Assembly (NCBI RefSeq): GCF_015500055.1
Contig: NZ_CP045492.1
Location: 3,358,501 to 3,422,500, forward strand
Direction of reading: 5' to 3'
Source of the DNA: Mesorhizobium sp. NBSH29
GTDB taxonomy: Bacteria; Pseudomonadota; Alphaproteobacteria; Rhizobiales; Rhizobiaceae
DNA length: 64,000 nucleotides
Shown: piece by piece, positions 20,347-27,953 of the stretch
Numbering within the stretch: the stretch's first letter is position 1
Layout of the letters: each line of letters starts with the position of its first letter
Notes under the pieces: model-generated
Database searches by the model: none
Seen by the model: the letters and a program-made list of their open reading frames with translations, nothing else
Told to the model about the DNA's origin: nothing
Translations under genes and position numbers: made by a program

Positions 20347-21102
20347 TTACCTGTTGAGCTGTTGCTTCACCTTGGAGCAATAAGCCGCAGAAATCGGATT
20401 CATGCGTTTCGCACCATGGCCGGCATTGTACTTCAGTATGGTACCGCAGGTGGTTCCCCCGCTAAGTTTGTGGGCCTGCGCTAGATATTTAACGCCAAAT
20501 TTGATGTTGGTTTCGGGGTTAAACAGACCACTCACCGAACCACTGTAACCCAACATGCGGGCAGTAGCAGGCTTGATCTGCATCAGGCCGATCTCACCCG
20601 CCGCGCCACGCGCATCCGCGCGGTAGGAACTCTCGACTTTGATCACCGCGTGAGCGAGAGATGCTGGAACGCCATACGAAGAAGCGTAGCGTGAAACGAT
20701 CTCGGAATACTGTTTGCCAGCCCCCCGGCTCCCCTTAGTTGCTACCTTGGCGCCTCTACGGGCTTTGGAGACAACCGCTTTTGACTTGCCATTTTTGCGC
20801 ACTTTGGCAGCATTGGAGGCCGGCTTCGCTGCTGCCTTCGCGGACTTGCTTGTCACAGTTTTGCGCGCCTTTGCCTTAAGCGCGGGTTTAGGCTTCTGGG
20901 AAACGCTGCTCGTTTTCTTCTGTGCGTTGGCTACCGCTTTCTTGCCGGTCTTCTTGTCTGCTGCCTTCACCTTGGAATCGCAGCCGAACAGATAAGGGCA
21001 AGTGGCAGTTTTTGCTGCGTCTTTTGGTGCTTCTTTGGCGTGTACGCCAAAAGTCATCATGCCGGCAGCGAAGGCCGCCGCCGCTAAAGTCAGTTTCATC
21101 AT
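20347..21102 (-). CDS. Lytic transglycosylase, SLT domain, with Lys/Ala-rich linker
   Basis: Periplasmic muramidase-like enzyme cleaving peptidoglycan glycan strands with 1,6-anhydro products. 251 residues: signal peptide (MMKLTLAAAAFAAGMMTFGV, cleavage after HAK region), a stretch from about 45 to 130 very rich in Lys, Ala and Ser, then an SLT domain from YASSYGVPASLAHAVIKVES. The catalytic glutamate is in VIKVESSYR; GEIGLMQIKPATAR and ILKYNAGHG complete the fold. The basic linker may bind wall or nucleic acid. ATGs at 21102 and 21099 are both possible. Confidence 0.88.
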   Translation of the reverse strand: MMKLTLAAAAFAAGMMTFGVHAKEAPKDAAKTATCPYLFGCDSKVKAADKKTGKKAVANAQKKTSSVSQKPKPALKAKARKTVTSKSAKAAAKPASNAAKVRKNGKSKAVVSKARRGAKVATKGSRGAGKQYSEIVSRYASSYGVPASLAHAVIKVESSYRADARGAAGEIGLMQIKPATARMLGYSGSVSGLFNPETNIKFGVKYLAQAHKLSGGTTCGTILKYNAGHGAKRMNPISAAYCSKVKQQLNR

Positions 21103-21286
21103 CTAATTCAGGTCTCATGATCGGTCCCCGATATTTTCCGGAGACGGTTTTTCTTGGACAACGAGCACGCCTAAGGCTGCCCGACATCTGCACGAGAGGC
21201 CATGTGACGCCTGACTTTGGGCCAAGAAAGGCGCGGCAACTCACTTTGAGTTACACGCGGTAATTTTAAGATCGTGGCAAAGCTAC

Positions 21287-22054
21287 TTAAGAGACCCGTT
21301 CCGGTGCGGAAGCGAGCAGCCGAGTGAGCGTATCAACAGTCGACCAATCGGCAACTCCATCTACCCTGTCTCTTCGGAAATGGCGCTGGAATTCACGTAC
21401 AACCGTCTTCATTTGACTATCGAATACACCTGTTAATCCAATGCCATAGCCATACTCCGCGAGCATTTCCTGAACTTGCTTCGCACTTACACCCTTAGCC
21501 GTGCCATCTGCCTCGGCCGGACCTCCGTCAAGTACTGCTGGATCAACCCATTGGCCGATCCCGGCTTTCGCCAAAACGTCCCACGGAAATTTTTCGCCGG
21601 GATCCACTTTTCGTCCCGGTGCTAGGTCTGAATGAGCGATAACATTGCGCGGCGATATACGATGTCGACCAAGAATTCCCCGGCATAGACTCATAACCGC
21701 ATCGATCTGGCCCGCGGGAAAGTCCGGATAATCGAGGAGGTAGTGACCTGGATTGACGACTTCGATACCGATGGACGTTGTGTTCACATCAGTATTTCCG
21801 CGCCAGGACCCTTTGCCCGCATGCCACGCCCGCGCTGACTCGGGAACCATCTGCACGATATTGCCATCGACATGGACAACATAATGCGCCGAAACCTGGC
21901 TACCGGGGTCCGCCAGCAATTCCAGCGCCGCATCCCCGGTCTCCATTCCAGTATAGTGCATCACCAGAATGTCGATCACCGCACCCGCGCGACGTGCGCC
22001 GATATTTGGCGACGGATGAATGGAAACTCCGTTGTGATCTGGTTCAAAGGTCAT
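21287..22054 (-). CDS. amiD: N-acetylmuramoyl-L-alanine amidase (AmiD type)
   Basis: Zinc amidase cutting the MurNAc-L-Ala bond of muropeptides. 255 residues, Amidase_2 domain at about 25-165 then a peptidoglycan-binding domain at about 185-250. Zn ligands are likely His33 in VMHYTG, a His in the SAHYVVH/AWHAG region and Asp in IAHSDLAPGRKVDPGEKFPW. The C-terminus has VQEMLAEYGYGIGLTGVFD, typical PG_binding_1. No signal peptide is evident, so it could act in the cytoplasm on recycled anhydro-muropeptides, as AmpD does. Start overlaps the stop of the upstream J-domain gene (ATGA). Confidence 0.9.
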   Translation of the reverse strand: MTFEPDHNGVSIHPSPNIGARRAGAVIDILVMHYTGMETGDAALELLADPGSQVSAHYVVHVDGNIVQMVPESARAWHAGKGSWRGNTDVNTTSIGIEVVNPGHYLLDYPDFPAGQIDAVMSLCRGILGRHRISPRNVIAHSDLAPGRKVDPGEKFPWDVLAKAGIGQWVDPAVLDGGPAEADGTAKGVSAKQVQEMLAEYGYGIGLTGVFDSQMKTVVREFQRHFRRDRVDGVADWSTVDTLTRLLASAPERVS

Positions 22055-22767
22055 GCTCGGGCTCCTTTTTCGATCATTTCATAGGCCGAGTTGATGGCGG
22101 CCAATCGATTGGTGGCAATAGCGATGAATTCCTGTGGAAGGCCGCGCGCGATCAGCCGGTCGGGATGGTTGCTTGCAACGAGCTTGCGATAGTGTTTTTT
22201 GACCTCCTCGAATGGCAGATCGTGCCCGATGCCCAGTACCGCAAACGGATCGGCCTCGCCAAGATCCAGGTGTCGCGCGCGGATAAATTGGTAATGCGCC
22301 TCGCTGACGCGAAAAATTTCGGCGATGCGGCGCAGAAATGCGCCCTCGCGTTCATGCAGGACCCCATCCGCCTTGGCGATGTGGAACAGACCGTCGAGAA
22401 TATCTTCCAGTATCCCACAATTTTCGCGACCTGACCCACAAAGGGCAGCCATGCGCGCGGCATAGGATTCAAATCCCGCAACGTCGGCCTGCGCCAGATT
22501 GTAGAGACGCGCGACATTGCGCGTTTCCTCATGCGGTATCTGGAAGATTTCCTGAAAAGCCCGTATCTCGTCCTGAGTGACGACGCCATCGGCCTTGGCC
22601 ATCTTCGCCGAAAGCGCGATCATCGCGACGGAAAAGGCAACCCGTCGCCGCAACTCCGGATCACCTGCAAAGGCCGTCTTCAGCGCCTCGGAAATATCAA
22701 GCGCACCGCCGCGCGCTGACGCTGACATGCGAGCGATAAAATCGCCTATACGGTCCCAAATCGACAT
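22051..22767 (-). CDS. TerB/J-domain co-chaperone (DjlA-like)
   Basis: 238 residues from ATG 22767 (MSIWDRIGDFIARMSASARG). Residues about 45-165 form a TerB-like all-alpha domain with the DGVVTQDEI and DGVLHEREGAF acidic repeats; the last 65 residues are a J domain (DPFAVLGIGHDLPFEEVKKH) with the HPD motif in ASNHPDRLIARG, which stimulates DnaK ATPase. It differs from E. coli DjlA in having no obvious N-terminal membrane helix. It is translationally coupled to amiD, which suggests a role linked to envelope maintenance (inference). A longer upstream frame to 22989 is not supported. Confidence 0.85.
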   Translation of the reverse strand: MSIWDRIGDFIARMSASARGGALDISEALKTAFAGDPELRRRVAFSVAMIALSAKMAKADGVVTQDEIRAFQEIFQIPHEETRNVARLYNLAQADVAGFESYAARMAALCGSGRENCGILEDILDGLFHIAKADGVLHEREGAFLRRIAEIFRVSEAHYQFIRARHLDLGEADPFAVLGIGHDLPFEEVKKHYRKLVASNHPDRLIARGLPQEFIAIATNRLAAINSAYEMIEKGARA

Positions 22768-22942
22768 GGCTGACGTCTTAGCGATAATCCATGAGGATGG
22801 CGACCTGCCCGGTGGTGGGGTGGCACAGTATACGAACAATCCTTCGGCAAGACAGCAGCCTGACATGGGCTCATCTCCGATTCCAAGGTTTGATATGGGA
22901 GTGTCGCAGCGCCGGCAACCGACGCTGCAACCCGAGGAAACT

Positions 22943-23344
22943 CTATTGTACGCCGAGAGCCTGCTTGGCAGCCATTTCGGCGGCCTCACCCGCCTGGCGG
23001 ATCAACGCATCACTCTGGCCACCCGTTTTCGCCGCGTTTTCGGCAGCCATGCGCGCATCAATCACGGCTTGGCCCTTCTGAGCTTCATTCATCGTAGCAG
23101 CCTGTGATTTTAGCGCTTCCAGACCATCCCGCGCCATCGCAGCGGGATCGGTCGCCGCGATCGGGGCACGTTCCTCAACTTTAGGCTCGATAACCACTGC
23201 TTTCGGCGCGACCGTGGTCGTAGTCGTTGTAGTTGCCGGCTGTTCGGTTACCGGTGGCGCTTCAACTTTCTTGGAAGCGTCGTCGCAAGCGGCGAGCGCC
23301 AGAAGAGAATAGGCTGCAAGTGCGGCGAAAAGCAGTTTGGTCAT
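22943..23344 (-). CDS. Hypothetical lipoprotein
   Basis: 133 residues from ATG 23344 with GAGGGA upstream. MTKLLFAALAAYSLLALAAC is a lipoprotein signal with lipobox LAAC; the cysteine becomes the first mature residue. A Thr/Pro/Val-rich stretch follows (VTEQPATTTTTTTVAPKAVV), then an Ala/Glu/Lys-rich helical C-terminus (ARDGLEALKSQAATMNEAQ). No catalytic motif seen. Likely a periplasmic or outer-membrane structural lipoprotein; function unknown. The 115 bases before it and the 175 bases after it contain no gene. Confidence 0.75.
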   Translation of the reverse strand: MTKLLFAALAAYSLLALAACDDASKKVEAPPVTEQPATTTTTTTVAPKAVVIEPKVEERAPIAATDPAAMARDGLEALKSQAATMNEAQKGQAVIDARMAAENAAKTGGQSDALIRQAGEAAEMAAKQALGVQ

Positions 23345-23459
23345 GACATTCCCTCGTATGCTTCGCCCTCCACCGAATCGCAACATATCAGTTGTTTTTC
23401 AGTTTTGTGCAATTCATGCGAGTGGCCCAAACAAAAGGTTAAGCTACAGGGTCGAACTT

Positions 23460-24404
23460 TTATCGGCTGCCCAAGCTTCGCCGGCTACGCGTATAGAATC
23501 TGCCCATGACCGCCGGAGTCACATACATCGGGATCTGGTAGCACCCGATCAGAAGCAGCAACGGATCGACGATCTCAGATGGCAGCACTGTGAGAAAGAG
23601 CGCGATGTTGCGATTGCCGGCCACGATGCCGATGGCCGTTGCCGGTGCGCGATCGCTCACCGCGAGGGCTGCAACAGCACTTGTAGCCTGCAGAAAGAAA
23701 TTCACCGCAGAAACGAGTCCCAGCACCAGCAACACCCGCATCGGGTCGGCGCGCAACTCAGGTCCCACAGCCGACATCAGCCCTATGACGACAACCCCCA
23801 TCGCCAATGCTGCGGCGCCATCGACGGCACGCAAAACTTCATCGGAGGGCCGCGGCAAGAGCCATCCACGAATGAGGAATGCCAACCCCGCTGCTCCTGC
23901 AATCAAAAGCATTAGCGAACCGGCAGCGCCCAAAACCGCCCTCGGGTCGCCAAATGCCGGCGTCAACCAGAAAACCGGAATAACCGTGAATGGGAGCAGC
24001 GCCGTCCCCACCACCAACTGGCGCAGCGCCGGAGCTGGATCTCCTCCGCACATGATCGTCAGGTTTGGGCTTCCCGACACCGGAGATGCTGCCAGCATCA
24101 GCACCAGAAAGATGGCGACAGGCCAACCCGTTCCGCCCATAGCGCCAAACATCAGTATGGCAGCAGTCGGCAAGGCTAGTTGAAACAACGCGACCAGCGA
24201 AAGCGACAGCCCAACATCGCCAAGCGCCCCAACCGCATCACGTGGCCCGACCCGCAACGCAGCCAGAAACAACAGCCCGGCCACCATCATCCCGATCCAA
24301 GGCCGCATGGCCAGCGCCACGTCCGGCAGCGCCACCCCAGCGATTAAACCAAGGATCAGCACCAGCTTCCCGTGCTGGGCGATCAGCGTCAAAGGCGCCA
24401 GCAT
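23460..24404 (-). CDS. Bile acid:sodium symporter (BASS) family transporter
   Basis: Integral membrane protein of 314 residues with eight to ten hydrophobic segments. The segments ASPVSGSPNLTIMCGGDP and IGIVAGNRNIALFLTVLP correspond to the two crossover helices of the BASS fold; the GNRN motif is characteristic. Substrate is not known; relatives carry organic anions such as bile acids or pantoate. It ends the stretch leftward of the winged-helix gene, whose stop is nine bases before its ATG (24404), so the two are probably cotranscribed. Confidence 0.78.
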   Translation of the reverse strand: MLAPLTLIAQHGKLVLILGLIAGVALPDVALAMRPWIGMMVAGLLFLAALRVGPRDAVGALGDVGLSLSLVALFQLALPTAAILMFGAMGGTGWPVAIFLVLMLAASPVSGSPNLTIMCGGDPAPALRQLVVGTALLPFTVIPVFWLTPAFGDPRAVLGAAGSLMLLIAGAAGLAFLIRGWLLPRPSDEVLRAVDGAAALAMGVVVIGLMSAVGPELRADPMRVLLVLGLVSAVNFFLQATSAVAALAVSDRAPATAIGIVAGNRNIALFLTVLPSEIVDPLLLLIGCYQIPMYVTPAVMGRFYTRSRRSLGSR

Positions 24405-24413
24405 ACCGCCGCT

Positions 24414-24932
24414 CTAGAGCGAGGCCGCGGTACGGGCCGCCTGGTCGTAGTGGCCCGACAGCGCGCGCAGCGTGGCGGCAACCTGGGAGGTCGCCTTGGG
24501 ATCTAAACCGACCCCACGTACGGATTCTACCAAGACGGTCTCGCGAATCTCGCGGTAGCGCATGCAGGTGGCGACACCTTTGGTAGTGGCGCCAATCAAC
24601 TTTTCCTTGCCCTGCCGTGTCGTCATCACCAACCCGCGCTTTTCGAGCTTCTTGATTGCGTAATTGACAACATGGGTGTCTTCCACCCCGAGCACCATGC
24701 AAAGGTCGGACAGCCTTTTTCCCCGCCCACGATGGGTTGTAAAGTGAAGCACCAGCACATCCATTGGTGCCAGCCCCGGCTCTCCCGCAGCCGTCATGCA
24801 CCGGACCATCCAGCGCTCGAAAGCGTGACCGGCCAGGATCATGCCGAACTCAAGTTCCGACAGAGATGGCAACGCGCCATCGGCAAGATGCGCCGAAGAG
24901 ACGATTGGCCCGAATGGCGATCCGTCGCCCAT
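24414..24932 (-). CDS. MarR-type winged-helix transcriptional regulator
   Basis: 172 residues from ATG 24932, preceded by GAGGAGAG. The central region LAPMDVLVLHFTTHRGRGKR and LSDLCMVLGVEDTHVVNYAI then KKLEKRGLVMTTRQGKEKLI is a winged helix with the usual recognition helix and wing. It follows the TRAP large-permease gene by 11 bases and precedes a BASS transporter, so it is likely the local regulator of the TRAP/oxoprolinase locus. A candidate operator is the 26-bp palindrome at 27895-27920 (inference). Confidence 0.8.
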   Translation of the reverse strand: MGDGSPFGPIVSSAHLADGALPSLSELEFGMILAGHAFERWMVRCMTAAGEPGLAPMDVLVLHFTTHRGRGKRLSDLCMVLGVEDTHVVNYAIKKLEKRGLVMTTRQGKEKLIGATTKGVATCMRYREIRETVLVESVRGVGLDPKATSQVAATLRALSGHYDQAARTAASL

Positions 24933-24943
24933 GTCAACTCTCC

Positions 24944-26248
24944 TCAAGCAGCAGCAAACATCGTCCGCGGCAACCACAATGCGATATCGGGAAATAGTGC
25001 CAGCAGCACAACCATGACAAGCAGAAGAAGGAAATAGGGCATAGTAGCGCGTGCAATATCGAAAAGATTGCGTCCCGTCAGCCCTTGGATCACGAACAGG
25101 TTGAAGCCCACGGGTGGCGTGATCTGCGCCATTTCCACAACAATGACGAGATAAATGCCAAACCAGACCAGATCAAAACCAGCCGCTGAAACCAATGGCA
25201 TGATGACCGCCGTTGTCAGCACAATCATCGAGATCCCGTCCAGAAAGCAGCCCAGCGCCACAAACAACAGCGTCAACGCCGCCAAAAGCGCCATGGGCGG
25301 CAATCCTAGCCCGCCAATCCATTCGGCCAATTGGCGCGGCAAGCCGACAAAACCCATCGCCGTGGTCAAGACAGCAGCGCCTGCCAGAATGAAAGCAATC
25401 ATGCAGGAGGTTGCAGTCGCCGCCATCAGACCTTCGCGGAAGGTCGCAACGCTTAACGCACCTTGCGCGCGCGCCAGAACGAGGCTGAGCGCCACGCCAA
25501 CAACAGCCGCTTCAGTGGGGGATGCAAAGCCTCCATATATAGAGCCGATGACACCAGCAATCAGCAATCCGACAGGCAACAGGCTGCGCGCAGCATGCAT
25601 TTTTTCACGCAGCGGCACCCGCTCTTCACGCGCTGGCATCTTGTCGGGGTTCAGCGCTGCCCACACCATGACATAGCCCATAAACAGAGCCGCAAGCATG
25701 AGGCCGGGTATAATGCCCGCCACGAACAGGCGCGCAATGGATTCCTCCACCGCCGCGCCATAGACAATAAGTATGATCGAAGGCGGAATTAGCAGACCAA
25801 GCGTGCCCGACCCGGCCAAGCTGCCAATCGCCAGCCGGTCATCATAGCCGCGCTTTTGCAGTTCAGGCAGCGAGATCTTGCCGATTGTCGCAGTGGTGGC
25901 AGCAGAAGAACCAGACACTGCCGCAAACACCGCGCAGCCCAGCACATTCACATGCGCCAATCGCCCAGGCAGTCGCCGTACAAACGGCGAAATACCGGTA
26001 AACATGTCCTGCGACAGCCGTGACCGGAACAGAATTTCACCCATCCAGATAAACATCGGCAGCGCCGTCAAATCCCATGAAGTTGATGCGCTCCAGAACG
26101 ACGTCGCCAGAACCTGGCCGGTCGGGATCGACGTTGTTGCCAGCGCAACCAGCGCAACCAGACTAAGCGAAAACGCCACCCATAGCCCGAGCGCCAATGC
26201 GCCCAGCAAGACAATGACAAGAAGCGCGGAGAGCTCAAAAATCCCCAT
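24944..26248 (-). CDS. dctM: TRAP transporter large permease (DctM)
   Basis: The 12-helix permease of a tripartite ATP-independent periplasmic transporter, driven by a sodium or proton gradient. 434 residues from ATG 26248 (MGIFELSALLVIVLLGALAL); a TTG six bases upstream is also in frame. LGCAVFAAVSGSSAATTATI and GSLAGSGTLGLLIPPSIILI are the DctM family signatures. Two bases separate it from the DctQ stop. Works with DctQ and DctP encoded just upstream. Confidence 0.92.
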   Translation of the reverse strand: MGIFELSALLVIVLLGALALGLWVAFSLSLVALVALATTSIPTGQVLATSFWSASTSWDLTALPMFIWMGEILFRSRLSQDMFTGISPFVRRLPGRLAHVNVLGCAVFAAVSGSSAATTATIGKISLPELQKRGYDDRLAIGSLAGSGTLGLLIPPSIILIVYGAAVEESIARLFVAGIIPGLMLAALFMGYVMVWAALNPDKMPAREERVPLREKMHAARSLLPVGLLIAGVIGSIYGGFASPTEAAVVGVALSLVLARAQGALSVATFREGLMAATATSCMIAFILAGAAVLTTAMGFVGLPRQLAEWIGGLGLPPMALLAALTLLFVALGCFLDGISMIVLTTAVIMPLVSAAGFDLVWFGIYLVIVVEMAQITPPVGFNLFVIQGLTGRNLFDIARATMPYFLLLLVMVVLLALFPDIALWLPRTMFAAA

Positions 26249-26250
26249 AA

Positions 26251-26784
26251 TCAAGCTTCCGTCTCATATTTGGTAAAATTGCCCGTTCGCCAATTGCGCA
26301 CCGTAAGATCAACAATTGCGATTGCAAGGATCGCCAGACCAAGCGTCATCACCGCTTGCGGCAACCATAGTGGCACCGGCACGAAGCCGAATGACACATC
26401 ATTGTAAGTCCAGCTCTTGAATGCCAACCCGCCCATCGCAACACATGCATAGATCGCGATTCCGGTTGCAAGCAGCCCGACAAGCCCCTCCACGATGCGC
26501 CGTGGCCCAGACGCCAAACGCTCGACAAACAGCCCGACACGAATATGGCTGCCGATAGAAAGCGTATAGGCAAGCGCCAGAAAACTGGCCGAAGCCAGAA
26601 GGAACCCGGAAATTTCCGCAATAGAAGGCACGATCAGCCCCAACGGCGTCATGCCCAGAAAACGCATGACCCCATCAAGAAGACGCGCGCCCACCTGCAT
26701 ACAGACCAGCGCGAAAATACAAAAAAGGGAAACTGCAGCCGCACCACCCGAGAGGCGGTAAATTGTATCAAGCGTGTTTCGCAT
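26251..26784 (-). CDS. dctQ: TRAP transporter small permease (DctQ)
   Basis: Four-helix membrane subunit that pairs with DctM. 177 residues from ATG 26784 with GGAGGCCTT just before it (MRNTLDTIYRLSGGAAAVSL). Four hydrophobic segments are visible, including IAEISGFLLASASFLALAYT, the conserved DctQ helix. A frame to 26832 exists but lies over the intercistronic hairpin and lacks a ribosome site. Confidence 0.88.
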   Translation of the reverse strand: MRNTLDTIYRLSGGAAAVSLFCIFALVCMQVGARLLDGVMRFLGMTPLGLIVPSIAEISGFLLASASFLALAYTLSIGSHIRVGLFVERLASGPRRIVEGLVGLLATGIAIYACVAMGGLAFKSWTYNDVSFGFVPVPLWLPQAVMTLGLAILAIAIVDLTVRNWRTGNFTKYETEA

Positions 26785-26806
26785 AAGGCCTCCTGGCGGT
26801 TGCATT

Positions 26807-26830
26807 GCCGGGCAACTTCTGTCGCCCGGC
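26807..26830. promoter_or_regulatory. Intercistronic hairpin between dctP and dctQ
   Basis: GCCGGGC (26807-26813) pairs perfectly with GCCCGGC (26824-26830) with a 10-base loop, directly after the dctP stop (26845). It has no U-run. Such a stem after a binding-protein gene commonly protects the upstream mRNA or reduces read-through, giving more binding protein than permease. Confidence 0.5.
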
Positions 26831-26844
26831 ACTTCCAGCCAAGA

Positions 26845-27822
26845 TTACTTGCGGAAAGTTTCGAGCAGCGCTTCGCCATCGGCACCAGCCTTGGCTTTCC
26901 ATTCATCGGTAATCGTTGCACCGATTTCGCCGAATCCAGCCTTTAGCTCGTCAGAAGGTGTCACGATTGCCACGCCATTGTCTTTGAGGATCTTTGTCTT
27001 TTCCTCAGTTTCCACCTTGGACATTTCCCAGCCACGCGTTTCAGCGGCTGCAGCAGCCTCTGTCACAGCAGCCTTTTCAGCGTCGCTCAGCTTGTCGAAA
27101 GCAGCCTTGTTGACGATCACCATATTACGCGGCAACCAAGCCTGCGTGTCATAGTAATGGGTAACGAAATCCCATGCCTTGGAATCAGCACCAGTCGAAG
27201 GTGACGTGATCATTGCTTCAACCCGGCCTGTCGCGAAAGCGGTCGGCACGTCGGAGGCTTCAATCTGCGTTGGAACCATCTTCGCCAAGCTGGCAACACG
27301 TTCTGTGCCAACATTATAGGCGCGGAATTTCAGGCCTTCGAGATCAGAAATCGCATTGATTTCCTTCTTCACATAAATGCCCTGGGGCGGCCAAGGCACC
27401 GAAAACAGAAGCTGCAAACCCTGATCAGCCAGAAGCTTTTCCAGATAAGGGCGCTGCGCATCATAGAGCTTCTTGGAAAGCTCATAGCTGGAAGCCAAAA
27501 ATGGCACCGAATCCACGCCAAAGATCGGGCTTTCATTCTCAAGGCGTGAAACCAGCGTCTCGCCAATGGGAACAATGCCATCGCGCACCGATGTCTTGAT
27601 ATCTGGATGCTTGATCAGCGACTGGTTCGAATGAACGGTGATCTTGAGGCTGTCACTGGTCTTTTTCGCAATGTCAGCTGCAAATTCGGTGATGTTTTTG
27701 GTATGAAAATTTCCGTCCGGATAGGGTGTGGGCATGTCCCAGGATGCGGCGAAACCGGTGCCGGTTGCGAATAGGCCAGCGGCCAGCGCCCCTGCCGTTA
27801 TTGAAGCATAATGGCTCATCAT
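26845..27822 (-). CDS. dctP: TRAP transporter solute-binding protein (DctP)
   Basis: Periplasmic receptor that delivers the solute to DctQM. 325 residues: signal peptide MSHYASITAGALAAGLFATG ending near GFAASW, then the DctP fold with the typical LEGLKFRAYNVGTERVASLA and PTAFATGRVEAMITSPSTGA region (the conserved Arg that binds carboxylates lies in FRAYN). ATGs at 27822 and 27819; the second fits the AGGGGAGA site better. The divergent hydantoinase/oxoprolinase gene suggests the solute may be 5-oxoproline or a related lactam or carboxylate (inference). Confidence 0.9.
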   Translation of the reverse strand: MMSHYASITAGALAAGLFATGTGFAASWDMPTPYPDGNFHTKNITEFAADIAKKTSDSLKITVHSNQSLIKHPDIKTSVRDGIVPIGETLVSRLENESPIFGVDSVPFLASSYELSKKLYDAQRPYLEKLLADQGLQLLFSVPWPPQGIYVKKEINAISDLEGLKFRAYNVGTERVASLAKMVPTQIEASDVPTAFATGRVEAMITSPSTGADSKAWDFVTHYYDTQAWLPRNMVIVNKAAFDKLSDAEKAAVTEAAAAAETRGWEMSKVETEEKTKILKDNGVAIVTPSDELKAGFGEIGATITDEWKAKAGADGEALLETFRK

Positions 27823-27894
27823 TCTCCCCTTCTGAGTGGCGTGGTTCCCTTGATTTTTGATCCGCAGCACGCCTTACCTACGGTCAAATCGACG

Positions 27895-27920
27895 TTGACA
27901 GTTTATCTATAAATCGTCAA
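27895..27920. promoter_or_regulatory. 26-bp palindrome in the divergent dctP / oxoprolinase promoter
   Basis: The stretch begins TTGACAGTTTAT and ends ATAAATCGTCAA. The outer arms TTGAC/GTCAA and inner arms TTTAT/ATAAA pair perfectly, with one dinucleotide mismatch between them. It sits 73 bases before dctP and 34 bases before the oxoprolinase ATG, a natural place for one regulator to control both directions. The winged-helix protein at 24414-24932 is the best local candidate. Confidence 0.55.
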
Positions 27921-27953
27921 TAAGTTTTGCACATCCAATGGGAGGACGACAAA

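Noticed and set aside
19842-20383. Two overlapping plus-strand frames of 125 and 170 codons
   Set aside because: They lie on the complement of RNase P RNA; the RNA's conserved P1 and P4 parts account for the sequence.
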